Below the pieces are notes generated by a model. The model saw only the letters and a list, made by a program, of their open reading frames with translations, searched no databases and was not told the origin of the DNA. DNA of 64,000 bases, taken from an uncultured Eubacteriales bacterium (GTDB lineage Bacteria > Bacillota > Clostridia > Peptostreptococcales > Anaerovoracaceae). Shown here piece after piece: positions 42,577 through 50,761 of the stretch; position 1 is the stretch's first letter, and each line of letters starts with the position of its first letter. Position numbers and translations under genes: made by a program. The stretch spans positions 4,743 to 68,742 of the forward strand of contig UQOC01000006.1 in NCBI GenBank assembly GCA_900542565.1. The letters are read 5' to 3'.

Positions 42577-45315
42577 ATGAAGCAAAAAAGAAAAATAATA
42601 GCAGTCTTACTGTGTCTATCTATGATATTTGCGACATCACCGGCAACTGCCTTTGCCGCCACAGGAGACAGTGAAATAGCCGCAGGTACAGGCATTGTAT
42701 GCACCATAGGCGATCAGGGGTATGAGTCACTGGCAGCAGCTTTTGCCCAGGCAGGCGATGGGGACATTATCCTGCTGACAGACAATGTTACTGTGGAAGA
42801 AGCGATTACAGTCGATGCCAATGTGACCCTTGACCTTAACGGTTATGTGATAATAAACAATGTTGAATATGACAAGCTTTTTGATGTAAATGCACAGTCA
42901 TTTACTGTGGATGGCTCCACGGCAGGAAGCGGCATGACCATTCCTGCGGCCAATACACAGTCAAGAGGCTTTATTGACGCCAAGGCGGAAAATACAGAAC
43001 TCACCCTTACAGGCGGTCTGTATGAAGGCAATACAACGATCACTGACGAGGATGACGATTACGCATCTCTCATCACTCTGCGCAGATCAGGCGCAAAGCT
43101 TGTATTGAACAATGTAACGGCATCTTCAAATTACGATATAGTGGAAACCAATACTCTGGATACTATCGATGTGGAGGTAACCGGCGGTCAATACACCGTT
43201 GACATGCGCGGTTTCCATTTCGATGTGTACGACTGCGTGGACAGTCCGATAGTATTCAACGGCGTTGATATCACTGTCAAAAGAGGACCGTGTATTGAAC
43301 TTTCAGGCGGTTCGGCAACATTTACCGACTGCGATTTTGAAGTGACCGGAGAAATCAAGCCAGAAAATGCATGGAGCGCAGCTGCCATAGGAACAGGTTA
43401 CGGAGCGACCGTACATGTGGTCAGCGGCAGCTATAAGGGGACAAATTATGGTCTGTACATATATTCTTCCGGAAGCAATGTGACGATCGACGGAGGCACC
43501 TTTGAAGCTGATGTGGCTCTGAGGGCAGATGTAAGTGATGATTATTACAATGACTACGGCTATGAGGCCCATCTGATCGTCAACGGCGGTAGTTTTTCCG
43601 GTGAAGTGCAGACATCGAGAACAGGTGACAATGTCAAAGATTATGAAGACATTGTCATAAAAGGAGGCAATTTCACCAATATGACCGATGAGAGCCTCGC
43701 AGGATATAATATCGAAATAAGAGGAGGAAGTTTTCCTGTTGATATAAGCCAGTATGTGCCGGAAGGCAATAAGGTCACAGACGCACAGGGCAATTATACC
43801 GTTTCCTACGATGAGGGAACTGCTGTGGCGGCGATCGGTGATGCCGGATATACCTCTCTCCAGGAAGCACTGGATGAGGCCAACGGTGATACCGTAATAT
43901 TGCTTGCACCTCTGGAAGTGACTGATCAGCTCGTTGTCAGCGATGATGTGACACTTGATCTCGGACAGAATAAGCTGACATCGTCATTCCAGGGATATGC
44001 TATCACTGTAAATGACGGAAAGAGCCTGACCATAAAGAACGGTACCTTGGAAAACACTGCAGCAGGCGGAGTCGAAGTAGGCTGCGACGGCGTGATAACC
44101 GTAGAAAACGATGCTGTCATTACGGCCAACGGTTCAACGATACGCAGCAAATCATATAATGCTGACAGCCAGCCAAATCCGGGAAGGGTGACTTTCAATG
44201 TCTATGGGACCTTGAACAGCCTGGCCACTTCCTCTGCAGGAATCCTGGGCAACGGCCAGGCCAATGTTTTCAATATTGATGGGGCGACCATAAACTCGAT
44301 GTATTTCGGAGTCTACCAGAACGGTTCTTATGGCGGAGCCAAGGTAAGCATAAAGAACAGTACGATCACAGATACAGGAGAAAGAGGAATAGCAGTTTAT
44401 ATTTCCAACAGTGCGACCACCAGCGGCCTGCAGACTTTAGTGATAGAAAACAGTGTGATAACGGGAGCAACCGCAGTTGAGGCTAAATATACCGATGTGA
44501 CCATAGATGGTGAAAATACAAAGCTTATTGCTACAGGCGAACCTGCAGGAAGCGAAATGAATAATAACGGTGCTGTCACTACAGGCTATGCCCTTGCCAT
44601 CACCCATAACGGGACTGCATCTGCTTCAGATTCTGCAGCAGGGAAGATCATAATAAGAAATGGCTATTTTGATGGACTGGTGGGTGTACAAGCTCCAAGC
44701 GATAACGAAACTACTAAGGCGACTGTGGCTATTTCCGGAGGAATCTTTTCCAATGCTGTGCCGGAAGAATATTGCGCAGACGGATTCAAACCGATAGCCA
44801 ATGGAGATGGAACCTTTTCGGTGCATGAACATAAGCTCACTAAAGTTGAAGCAGTTGATGCGACATGCACATCGGAAGGAACAGAAGAATATTGGATATG
44901 CGCAGGATGCGGAAAAATGTACAGTGACGAAAACGGTACTGTAGAAATCAGCGCTCCTGTTAAGACGGAAAAACTGGAACACAATATGCAGACGACTTGG
45001 TCAAGTGATGAGAATGGACACTGGCATCAGTGCTCTGCATGCGGTTACATGATTGATGAGGCAGATCATGTTTACGGTGACTGGACTGTAACAAAAGAAG
45101 CCACTGCCGATGAAAACGGTTCCAGAGCAAGAACATGCCGGATATGCGGTTATGAACAGGTAGATATCCTGCCTGCGATCGGAACAGATGATGGTGCTGA
45201 CAGCAGCGATGCGCCTAAGACAGGAGATCAGAACAACATAGGAATTTGGATAGCGTTGCTTGCTCTGGCCGGATCTGCTCTTGCCGGAACGGCAGTTTAC
45301 AAAAGGAAAAAATAG
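42577..45315 (+). CDS. Sortase-anchored surface protein with pectate-lyase-like repeats
   Basis: 912 residues. Signal peptide at 1-28 (Lys-rich start, hydrophobic core, Ala-Phe-Ala-Ala). The body is a beta-helix-like array with two copies of the Gly-Tyr-x-Ser-Leu-x-x-Ala-x-x-x-Ala pattern (about residues 47-58 and 427-438), each followed by Asn/Gly-rich turns typical of right-handed beta-solenoids. Two Cys-x-x-Cys-Gly modules near the C-terminus (about 770-860) look like metal- or disulfide-held knots. Ala-Pro-Lys-Thr-Gly (879-883), a hydrophobic helix and Lys-Arg-Lys-Lys form a sorting signal of the Pro-x-Thr-Gly type. It is probably displayed on the wall, and its ligand is unknown. AGGAGGG precedes the ATG, downstream of the poly-G promoter. 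Confidence 0.88.
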   Translation: MKQKRKIIAVLLCLSMIFATSPATAFAATGDSEIAAGTGIVCTIGDQGYESLAAAFAQAGDGDIILLTDNVTVEEAITVDANVTLDLNGYVIINNVEYDKLFDVNAQSFTVDGSTAGSGMTIPAANTQSRGFIDAKAENTELTLTGGLYEGNTTITDEDDDYASLITLRRSGAKLVLNNVTASSNYDIVETNTLDTIDVEVTGGQYTVDMRGFHFDVYDCVDSPIVFNGVDITVKRGPCIELSGGSATFTDCDFEVTGEIKPENAWSAAAIGTGYGATVHVVSGSYKGTNYGLYIYSSGSNVTIDGGTFEADVALRADVSDDYYNDYGYEAHLIVNGGSFSGEVQTSRTGDNVKDYEDIVIKGGNFTNMTDESLAGYNIEIRGGSFPVDISQYVPEGNKVTDAQGNYTVSYDEGTAVAAIGDAGYTSLQEALDEANGDTVILLAPLEVTDQLVVSDDVTLDLGQNKLTSSFQGYAITVNDGKSLTIKNGTLENTAAGGVEVGCDGVITVENDAVITANGSTIRSKSYNADSQPNPGRVTFNVYGTLNSLATSSAGILGNGQANVFNIDGATINSMYFGVYQNGSYGGAKVSIKNSTITDTGERGIAVYISNSATTSGLQTLVIENSVITGATAVEAKYTDVTIDGENTKLIATGEPAGSEMNNNGAVTTGYALAITHNGTASASDSAAGKIIIRNGYFDGLVGVQAPSDNETTKATVAISGGIFSNAVPEEYCADGFKPIANGDGTFSVHEHKLTKVEAVDATCTSEGTEEYWICAGCGKMYSDENGTVEISAPVKTEKLEHNMQTTWSSDENGHWHQCSACGYMIDEADHVYGDWTVTKEATADENGSRARTCRICGYEQVDILPAIGTDDGADSSDAPKTGDQNNIGIWIALLALAGSALAGTAVYKRKK

Positions 45316-45333
45316 GAACAATAAAACCATTAA

Positions 45334-45361
45334 AAAGAGTCTCACGAGAGGCTCTTTTTTT
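45334..45361 (+). terminator. Terminator of the surface protein gene
   Basis: AAAGAGTCTC (45334-45343) pairs with GAGGCTCTTT (45348-45357) with one G-U pair and a four-base loop, followed by several T. It lies only 15 bases before the next promoter, so the second promoter starts a fresh transcript. Confidence 0.8.
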
Positions 45362-45375
45362 CATGCGTGCTAATA

Positions 45376-45406
45376 TTGACAAAAATATACGGGGGGGGGG
45401 TATAAT
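45376..45406 (+). promoter_or_regulatory. Promoter with a ten-G spacer tract, second copy
   Basis: TTGACA (45376-45381), nine bases ending ATATAC, ten G (45391-45400), TATAAT (45401-45406). Spacing 19, the same layout as 42512-42542 with a consensus -10. It faces a truncated TagF-like frame that starts at 45455. Confidence 0.85.
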
Positions 45407-45454
45407 ATATGAGCAATCCACATATTTCGACAGGACAGATAGGAAAATCACGAG

Positions 45455-45814
45455 TTGATAAAGATCAAGATTATTTTCGGACAGTTTTTGATCCATTTTT
45501 TGAATGGAGTTTTGTCCGCGCTTTATTGTATAATGAAACTCTTTCCGACAGAGAGTAAGAAGATCGTGTTTTGCAGCAGACAGTCTAACGAACCGCCGCT
45601 TGATTTTGTCATGCTCAAAAATACAATGCAGGAAAAAAATAGAGAAGCAAAATTTGTAATGATATGTAGCCGCTTAGACAAGAGTGTCATGGGATGCATA
45701 TCATTTTTTGCGCAGACGATAAGGAGCATGTATCATCTGGCAACAGGTAGCATATGCGTGCTGGACTCATACTGGCCGGCAGTGAGTATGTGTGCTTGGT
45801 ATAAAGAAATATGA
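45455..45814 (+). pseudogene. TagF/TarL-like N-terminal fragment
   Basis: 119 codons, TTG start, resembling the first 110 residues of the enzyme at 32667: the hydrophobic anchor, Cys-Ser-Arg-Gln-Ser, Met-Tyr-His-Leu-Ala-Thr-Gly and Leu-Asp-Ser-Tyr-Trp. It is cut just before the catalytic Trp-His motif, so it cannot be active. The frame ends at 45814. It may be a remnant of a once phase-variable polyol-phosphate transferase, given the promoter in front. Confidence 0.75.
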
Positions 45815-45839
45815 TAAAGTGTTCAGATGTAACCGGAGA

Positions 45840-46196
45840 ATGAATATGAGATTTGTAATATTGGATGATGAAAGGGGACCGTTTCAGACAAAGCGTTTAG
45901 GCACCATGAAGAATCCGGCAGATAAAGAAAAAAAGCCTGTGATATGCAAAACAATACAGTTACTGCATGCAGAAGCGCCGAACGACATCGAGATAATAGT
46001 ATCATCCAAAAATAAAGAATTGGATCTGTATGATTGTCTAAGATATGAATCTTCTCATCATCAGTACGAGATAGATCGTTTCGAAGATGAATTGGTGGAT
46101 GATAATATGTGTTTCCTCTATGGTAATCATAATTTTACGGTACATACATGGAAAATGTTTTCAAAGAGATATGCAGGCAATATATCGGTAAAGTAA
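45840..46196 (+). CDS. Hypothetical protein, possibly a fragment
   Basis: An open frame with a plausible start at 45840 (Met-Asn-Met-Arg-Phe-Val-Ile-Leu-Asp-Asp-Glu) and up to 118 residues. Acidic and partly hydrophilic; no family recognised. Its C-terminal codons from about 46130 overlap, in another frame, the DUF234-like fragment, so the true homologous part is probably only about 97 residues. Likely another truncated gene. Confidence 0.35.
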   Translation: MNMRFVILDDERGPFQTKRLGTMKNPADKEKKPVICKTIQLLHAEAPNDIEIIVSSKNKELDLYDCLRYESSHHQYEIDRFEDELVDDNMCFLYGNHNFTVHTWKMFSKRYAGNISVK

Positions 46197-46531
46197 TTTG
46201 GGCCGATTTTGACGGCGATCGCAATCTTATACCCGGACATTGGTGGGGGCTGGATATGACCACAGGTATGTCTGCGGAAATAGATATAATGCTGAAAAAT
46301 GATGATGGAATCCTGTTACTTGGGATGTGTCGCTGGTCTGAAGAGAAAATGGGAGTGGAAGACATGGAAACGCTAATATGGCATAGCCGTATGTTCAAAG
46401 AGGAAAAAAAACGGCTATATCTGTTTTCTAAAGGCGGTTTTACCGAAAGATGCATAGAAGCTGCAAAAGACATTGGAAATATAAAGCTTAAAACATATGA
46501 CGACATCTTTAAAGAGATAATGGCAGTGTAG
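46148..46531 (+). pseudogene. DUF234-type C-terminal domain of an AAA ATPase, fragment
   Basis: The frame gives Tyr-Met-Glu-Asn-Val-Phe-Lys-Glu-Ile-Cys-Arg-Gln-Tyr, then Trp-Trp-Gly, Glu-Ile-Asp-Ile-Met and Cys-Arg-Trp-Ser-Glu, and Leu-Phe-Ser-Lys-Gly-Gly-Phe-Thr. This is the nuclease-like DUF234 tail found after archaeal-type ATPase domains. The ATPase part is missing: the frame hits a stop just upstream (about 46128). A 3' remnant with no ribosome site of its own. Confidence 0.75.
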
Positions 46532-46532
46532 A

Positions 46533-46577
46533 AAACTGCCGCCCCATAGATATGATCATCAGCAGAGGCGGCAGTTT
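46533..46577. terminator. Bidirectional hairpin terminator
   Basis: AAACTGCCGCC (46533-46543) and GGCGGCAGTTT (46567-46577) are exact inverted copies, with A and T tracts outside. It separates the fragment block on the + strand from scfB on the minus strand. Confidence 0.8.
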
Positions 46578-46582
46578 ATTTT

Positions 46583-48034
46583 TTATATTTTCTCCTCTTC
46601 CGCCACTTTTATCATTATGGCGCATTCGATACGCTTCTTGAACAGCTCGCAGCCCGGTTCATAAATGCCCCGGATGGAGCCGGAAGCGTGGTAAGCGTTG
46701 GCCGCGCAGCCGCCGGAACAGTAGAGCTTGGCCCAGCAGTCTGCACACTCAGGACGAGCATAGGCATTGCAGGAACGGAAATCCTCACGGAGAGGGTTGT
46801 TGGTCACGCCGTCCCATACATTTCCCAGTTTGTAGCCTTCGTCGCCCACAAACTGGTGGCAGGGATAAAGGTCGCCCCACGGGGTCACGGCCATATATTC
46901 AGTGCCGGAGCCGCAGCCGGAAATACGCTTATAGATGCAAGGCCCTTCTGTCAGGTCGAGCATATAGTGATAGAAAGTTATGGGCCGTCCTTCGCGCTGA
47001 CGGCGGAGCATATCTTTTGCAAGTATCTCATATTGCTCTTTTACGATCTGTATGTCCTCAGGAGTCAGGGCGGCCGGGTCATCTGAGGCAGCAACTACCG
47101 GCTCCATGCTCAGCTCCGTAAAGCCCAGGTCTGCCATGTGGAACACATCATTAGTAAAATCAGGATTGGCGTGGGTGAAAGTACCTCTCATATAATAATT
47201 TTTTCCGCCGCGGGCCTTGACCAGTTGCTGGAATCTCGGAACTATGCGGTCATAGCTGCCGTTGCCTGCATAATCTACCCTGAGACGGTCATGGATCTCT
47301 TTTCTGCCGTCAAGGCTCAGGACTACATTGCTCATTTCACGGTTGGCAAAATCTATCACATCGTCGTCGATGAGCATACCGTTGGTGGTCAGCGTAAAGC
47401 GGAAATTTTTGTGACGAGGGCCTTCCTGCTGCCGGGCATAGTTTACCAGTTCCTTGACCACCTGCCAGTTCATCAGGGGCTCTCCGCCGAAAAAGTCAAC
47501 TTCCAGGTTGGTCCGGCTGCCGGAGTTATCCATGAGAAAATCAAGAGCCTGCTTTCCGACCTCGAAAGGCATAAGCGCCCTGTCGCCGTGGTATTTGCCC
47601 TGGCTTGCAAAGCAGTAGGAGCAGTTCAGGTTACAGGTGTGGGCTACATGTAGGCACAGCGCCTTGACCACATCGCCGCTCCTTTCCTTGAAAGTGCCGG
47701 CCATATCGGCAAAAGTATCAGGTGAAAAGAGTTTTCCGTCAGCAATGAGGGACTCAATATCGTCTATGCATTGTGCGATGTCCGCCTCGGTAACATCGTC
47801 TCTGTGGCCGTATTTTTCCATTATGGATGTGATGATCTGCCTGCGGCCTTCCTCGGGCAGCTGACCTGTTTTGATCCGGAGCTCAGCATCGTCAGAGCCT
47901 GTATCGGTCTGAGGGACGATCAGCTGGCCGTACATGGAGATGATGTCGTAGGCCACATCATCCACCGAGTGAACAGAGCCGGAGCAGGTATCTAAAACTA
48001 TATTATAATTGTTAAGCTGATACTGATGTACCAT
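46583..48034 (-). CDS. scfB: Radical SAM SCIFF peptide maturase (ScfB)
   Basis: 483 residues from the ATG at 48034, chosen over the upstream in-frame start at 48085 because GGAGGA precedes it. It builds thioether crosslinks in the six-cysteine SCIFF peptide. Visible: an N-terminal peptide-binding region (1-100), the radical SAM Cys-x3-Cys-x2-Cys at 134-138-141, Phe-Phe-Gly-Gly-Glu-Pro-Leu-Met, and a C-terminal SPASM region with many cysteines for auxiliary clusters (Cys-Gly-Ser-Gly-Thr-Glu, Tyr-Pro-Cys-His-Gln, Cys-Ala-Asp-Cys, Cys-Ser-Gly-Gly-Cys). Its substrate gene lies 156 bases upstream on the same strand. The pair is a Clostridia hallmark; the function of the product is still unknown. 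Confidence 0.95.
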   Translation of the reverse strand: MVHQYQLNNYNIVLDTCSGSVHSVDDVAYDIISMYGQLIVPQTDTGSDDAELRIKTGQLPEEGRRQIITSIMEKYGHRDDVTEADIAQCIDDIESLIADGKLFSPDTFADMAGTFKERSGDVVKALCLHVAHTCNLNCSYCFASQGKYHGDRALMPFEVGKQALDFLMDNSGSRTNLEVDFFGGEPLMNWQVVKELVNYARQQEGPRHKNFRFTLTTNGMLIDDDVIDFANREMSNVVLSLDGRKEIHDRLRVDYAGNGSYDRIVPRFQQLVKARGGKNYYMRGTFTHANPDFTNDVFHMADLGFTELSMEPVVAASDDPAALTPEDIQIVKEQYEILAKDMLRRQREGRPITFYHYMLDLTEGPCIYKRISGCGSGTEYMAVTPWGDLYPCHQFVGDEGYKLGNVWDGVTNNPLREDFRSCNAYARPECADCWAKLYCSGGCAANAYHASGSIRGIYEPGCELFKKRIECAIMIKVAEEEKI

Positions 48035-48138
48035 GTTTATTCCTCCGTAAATGGGATTAGGAGCGGCACTGGTCTTGTGCCGCATTCCGGAGCAGGTGGC
48101 AGTGACTGCGCATCGGCTTCACTCCGGTCACATAAATA

Positions 48139-48167
48139 TTGCCGCCCTTTTGGACGGCAATTCTGCT
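48139..48167 (-). promoter_or_regulatory. Hairpin between scfA and scfB
   Basis: On the minus strand, ATTGCCGTCC and GGGCGGCAAT form a ten-base stem with one U-G pair and a four-base loop. There is no strong T run behind it, so it could be a partial terminator or RNA-stabilising end that sets the ratio of peptide to enzyme. Confidence 0.55.
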
Positions 48168-48190
48168 TATTTGTTCTGTGGGTACGAAAA

Positions 48191-48337
48191 CTATTTGTTT
48201 TCGTTCTCGCATTTCTGGTTTGCAACACCACAGCTGGTCTTGCAGGCGGACTGACATGAAGTCTGGCACTCGCCGCAGCCGCCGTTTTTGGCGCTCTCAC
48301 AGAGAGAAGCAGTTTTTAATGTTTTGATTCTTTCCAT
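48191..48337 (-). CDS. scfA: SCIFF ribosomal peptide precursor (ScfA)
   Basis: 48 residues, starting Met-Glu-Arg-Ile-Lys-Thr-Leu-Lys-Thr, with GGAGAG before the ATG. The conserved core Cys-Gly-Glu-Cys-Gln-Thr-Ser-Cys-Gln-Ser-Ala-Cys-Lys-Thr-Ser-Cys (21-36) is the SCIFF signature; Cys43 follows. Cys13 in the leader-side part gives seven cysteines in all, one above the name. ScfB links core cysteines to nearby threonines as thioethers. It is small enough to be missed by automated calling. It is upstream of scfB on the same strand. Confidence 0.95.
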   Translation of the reverse strand: MERIKTLKTASLCESAKNGGCGECQTSCQSACKTSCGVANQKCENENK

Positions 48338-48540
48338 ATTATTCTCTCCAATCTGATAATATAATTATTTTATCATGAAATCGGGAAAAAAGCAAACAGT
48401 TTGTGCAGAAAGACAGAGACAGTATGCAAGGCCGCTACCGAAAGCCTTACACCGCTGTATGAGCGAAAGCGCTATAAAAAAGGGTCTATGCAAGTCTGAT
48501 GCACATTAAGTACTCGCTTGGTACTGATCTGGTCAGAAAA

Positions 48541-48850
48541 AAGTCCCCCCTGACAGTGGATTATTTGTATTTCAGGGGGAATGATTCCCCCTGAAGATTC
48601 GTGAAAAGAAAAAATAGGGGGAATGATTCCCCCTGCTAATGTGTTTTTCTATGATATAGGGGGGAGAATTTTTTGCAGAAAAAGTTAAAATGACAACTAA
48701 AGTTGTCAGAACGGTTCTCCGGCTACCGATTCAGTTCCGAAAGATGCCCCCTGACCGTCATAAAAAAAGCTTTTTAGGGGGATTCGCTCCCCCTGAAAAG
48801 CTCAAAAAGTCGCATTTAGGTGGAAGTTCGCCAGCTCCATGCTTAGCGAC
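48541..48850. repeat. Cluster of hairpins and dyads, element 2
   Basis: Gene-free. AGGGGGAATGATTCCCCCT occurs twice (48575-48593 and 48617-48635), an identical 19-base dyad. TGACAACT/AGTTGTCA lies at 48691-48708, matching the one at 42230. A 15-base-pair hairpin spans 48768-48802 (AGCTTTTTAGGGGGA with TCCCCCTGAAAAGCT), and another (AAAAGTCGC / GCGACTTTT) lies around 48806-48854. No ORF with a start site is convincing. Confidence 0.7.
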
Positions 48851-48949
48851 TTTTCGCCAGCTCCAGGAGATGGACACAGATACTCGTTGGCAGCGTGCCC
48901 CAGCGTTGGACGCCGTTTGCAGGCCAACGCCAACCACCATTACATAAAC

Positions 48950-49027
48950 CCTCGCAATACCGCAGCCCCCGAAGCAGCGCAGCCCCCGAAGCAGCGTAGC
49001 CCACGAAGCACCTCGCAATACCGCAGA
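48950..49027. repeat. Short tandem repeats
   Basis: CCTCGCAATACCGCAG occurs at about 48951-48966 and again at 49010-49025. Between them GCAGCCCCCGAAGCA-type units of 15 bases repeat about three times with small changes. Low-complexity, non-coding, just before the 3' end of sppA. Confidence 0.65.
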
Positions 49028-49056
49028 TCCGCTTACATATCCACCGCAGCCAGCAG

Positions 49057-50247
49057 CTAATTCACCGCTTCACATATATAGCTGAGACGGAAAGAATCAT
49101 TGAGAGCTATGAGCTCCTGGATGGCCTCGGCAGTCAGAACAGAGTCTGATGAGGCTGAGCCCTGATCGGACAATAATCCAAGCAGAGATGAAAGAGTGGT
49201 TGTCGTTTCCGGCTGGAAGTGTTCAAACTGTACATTGGCAAGATCATAGGATGATACCATATCAGCAGCGGCTTCCTCAAATGTTCCGATCTGATCCACA
49301 AGGCCGTTGTCCAGCGCCTGCTGAGCTGAATAGATACGACCGTCAGCCAGAGCCTTTACAGAAGCAATGGACATACCGCGGCCTTCGGCTACTATGCTGA
49401 CAAATTGGTTGTAGGATTCATCGACTAGACTTTGGAAAATAGCCCGCTGCTCGTCAGTCATCGGTTCAGTGGAACTGCCCATAGATTTGTTGGCGCCGGA
49501 AGTTATCGTTTCTGTCTCAATACCCAGATCCTCCAGCAGGCCGCTCACATCTACAAATGTACCCATGGTCACGCCTATGGAACCTGTCCAGCAGTTCCTG
49601 TTGGCAAAGATCTTGTCACATGAGGCAGATATATAATAACCGCCGGAAGTGGCCTGAGACTGCATGGAAGAATATACAGGACGGCCGGTATATTCCTGAT
49701 ATTCCCTGATTTTCAGATACAGCTCATCAGAAGCATAAACACTGCCGCCGGGAGTATCTACATACAAGATGATCCCCTTGTTATCCTGATCGTACATCAT
49801 GGCATCAATGGCGCTGAGCAGATACTGATGGTTATACAGGCCTGTGCCATATTCATCAATAGTATCCTGGATATATAACACTCCAACATAGTCATGGCCG
49901 AAATTTGTGCTGACTTCACCGGAACTTCCGTCTCCAAGGACTTTGCCGACAACATTGCTGCATCCTACTGTCAGAAAGATCACTGCGACAACGATGACAG
50001 CTATTATTATCAGGGCCTTTGCCCAGCCAGGAAAACGCCGCCGTCCGCCGGAGCCGGCGTTATAGCCGGCTGGACTGTAGCTGCCGTCTGAACCATAGCC
50101 GTAGCCGTCAGGGCCGTAGCTGCCGCCCGGACTGTAACTGCGGTCATTATCAGACTCCTGACGGTCAGAGAACTTTCTGTCTGAATAATATTGAACTTTT
50201 TTATTGTCTTTATCAAATTGATCCAAAGCTTTTACCTTCCTTTCCAT
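49057..50247 (-). CDS. sppA: Signal peptide peptidase SppA (S49 family)
   Basis: 396 residues. Residues 1-72 are a Tyr/Gly/Ser-rich cytoplasmic tail, then a membrane helix at about 76-96 and an outside protease domain. Ser201 (Gln-Ala-Thr-Ser-Gly-Gly-Tyr) is the nucleophile and Lys254 (Gly-Ala-Asn-Lys-Ser-Met-Gly) the base, the standard Ser-Lys dyad. Asp-Thr-Pro-Gly-Gly-Ser-Val also fits. The short single-domain form is usual in Gram-positives. It clears leftover signal peptides in the membrane. The Gly/Tyr-rich repeat tail is unusually long. Divergent from the GntR operon. Confidence 0.93.
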   Translation of the reverse strand: MERKVKALDQFDKDNKKVQYYSDRKFSDRQESDNDRSYSPGGSYGPDGYGYGSDGSYSPAGYNAGSGGRRRFPGWAKALIIIAVIVVAVIFLTVGCSNVVGKVLGDGSSGEVSTNFGHDYVGVLYIQDTIDEYGTGLYNHQYLLSAIDAMMYDQDNKGIILYVDTPGGSVYASDELYLKIREYQEYTGRPVYSSMQSQATSGGYYISASCDKIFANRNCWTGSIGVTMGTFVDVSGLLEDLGIETETITSGANKSMGSSTEPMTDEQRAIFQSLVDESYNQFVSIVAEGRGMSIASVKALADGRIYSAQQALDNGLVDQIGTFEEAAADMVSSYDLANVQFEHFQPETTTTLSSLLGLLSDQGSASSDSVLTAEAIQELIALNDSFRLSYICEAVN

Positions 50248-50324
50248 ACGAAAAGCTTACTTAATTGATTTTACCATGAAACAGCCATGTTGGAAAGAAA
50301 AAAAGCCGCTGCCAAAAGTGAAAA

Positions 50325-50354
50325 TTGACAGTGTACTATGATGTGTGGTACACT
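50325..50354 (+). promoter_or_regulatory. Promoter with overlapping operator before gntR
   Basis: TTGACA (50325-50330), 18-base spacer, TACACT (50349-50354). The inverted arms AGTGTAC (50330-50336) and GTACACT (50348-50354) fall exactly between and on the boxes. A GntR/YtrA-type repressor bound here would block RNA polymerase, so self-regulation of the operon is likely. Confidence 0.75.
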
Positions 50355-50377
50355 TAAGCTGAAAAGGGAGGTAAGCG

Positions 50378-50761
50378 ATGATTCAGCTTGATTTGCGCGG
50401 AAACAAATCAATATATGAACAGATCATCGACAAGTTCAAGGAACTTATCATGCGCGGGACCATGAAGCAGGGAGATAAGATGCCATCGGTCAGGGAGTTG
50501 TCAAGGACGCTGGGCGTAAACCCCAACACCATACAGAAAGCCTACCGGGAACTTGAACGGCAGGGTTATATCTATACGGCAGCAGGCGTGGGGACTTTTG
50601 TTGCCGACAAAAAAGATATAACGCCTGATGATGAAGAACTGAAAAAGGCCAGAGCCGCAGTAGGCGAAGCCTTTTCACAGCTTCTTTTTCTGGGACTGGA
50701 TTACGATAAAGCTTACTCGATGGTGATAGAGATAATGAAAGAAAGGAAAAAAGACCTGTGA
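50378..50761 (+). CDS. GntR family regulator, YtrA subfamily
   Basis: 127 residues. A winged helix-turn-helix at about 10-75: Met-Pro-Ser-Val-Arg-Glu-Leu-Ser-Arg-Thr-Leu-Gly-Val-Asn-Pro-Asn-Thr, then Gly-Val-Gly-Thr-Phe-Val. A short helical tail replaces the ligand domain, typical of YtrA members that control ABC transporters. GGGAGG precedes the ATG, and it overlaps the ATPase gene by four bases. The palindrome at 50330-50354 is the likely binding site. Confidence 0.92.
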   Translation: MIQLDLRGNKSIYEQIIDKFKELIMRGTMKQGDKMPSVRELSRTLGVNPNTIQKAYRELERQGYIYTAAGVGTFVADKKDITPDDEELKKARAAVGEAFSQLLFLGLDYDKAYSMVIEIMKERKKDL

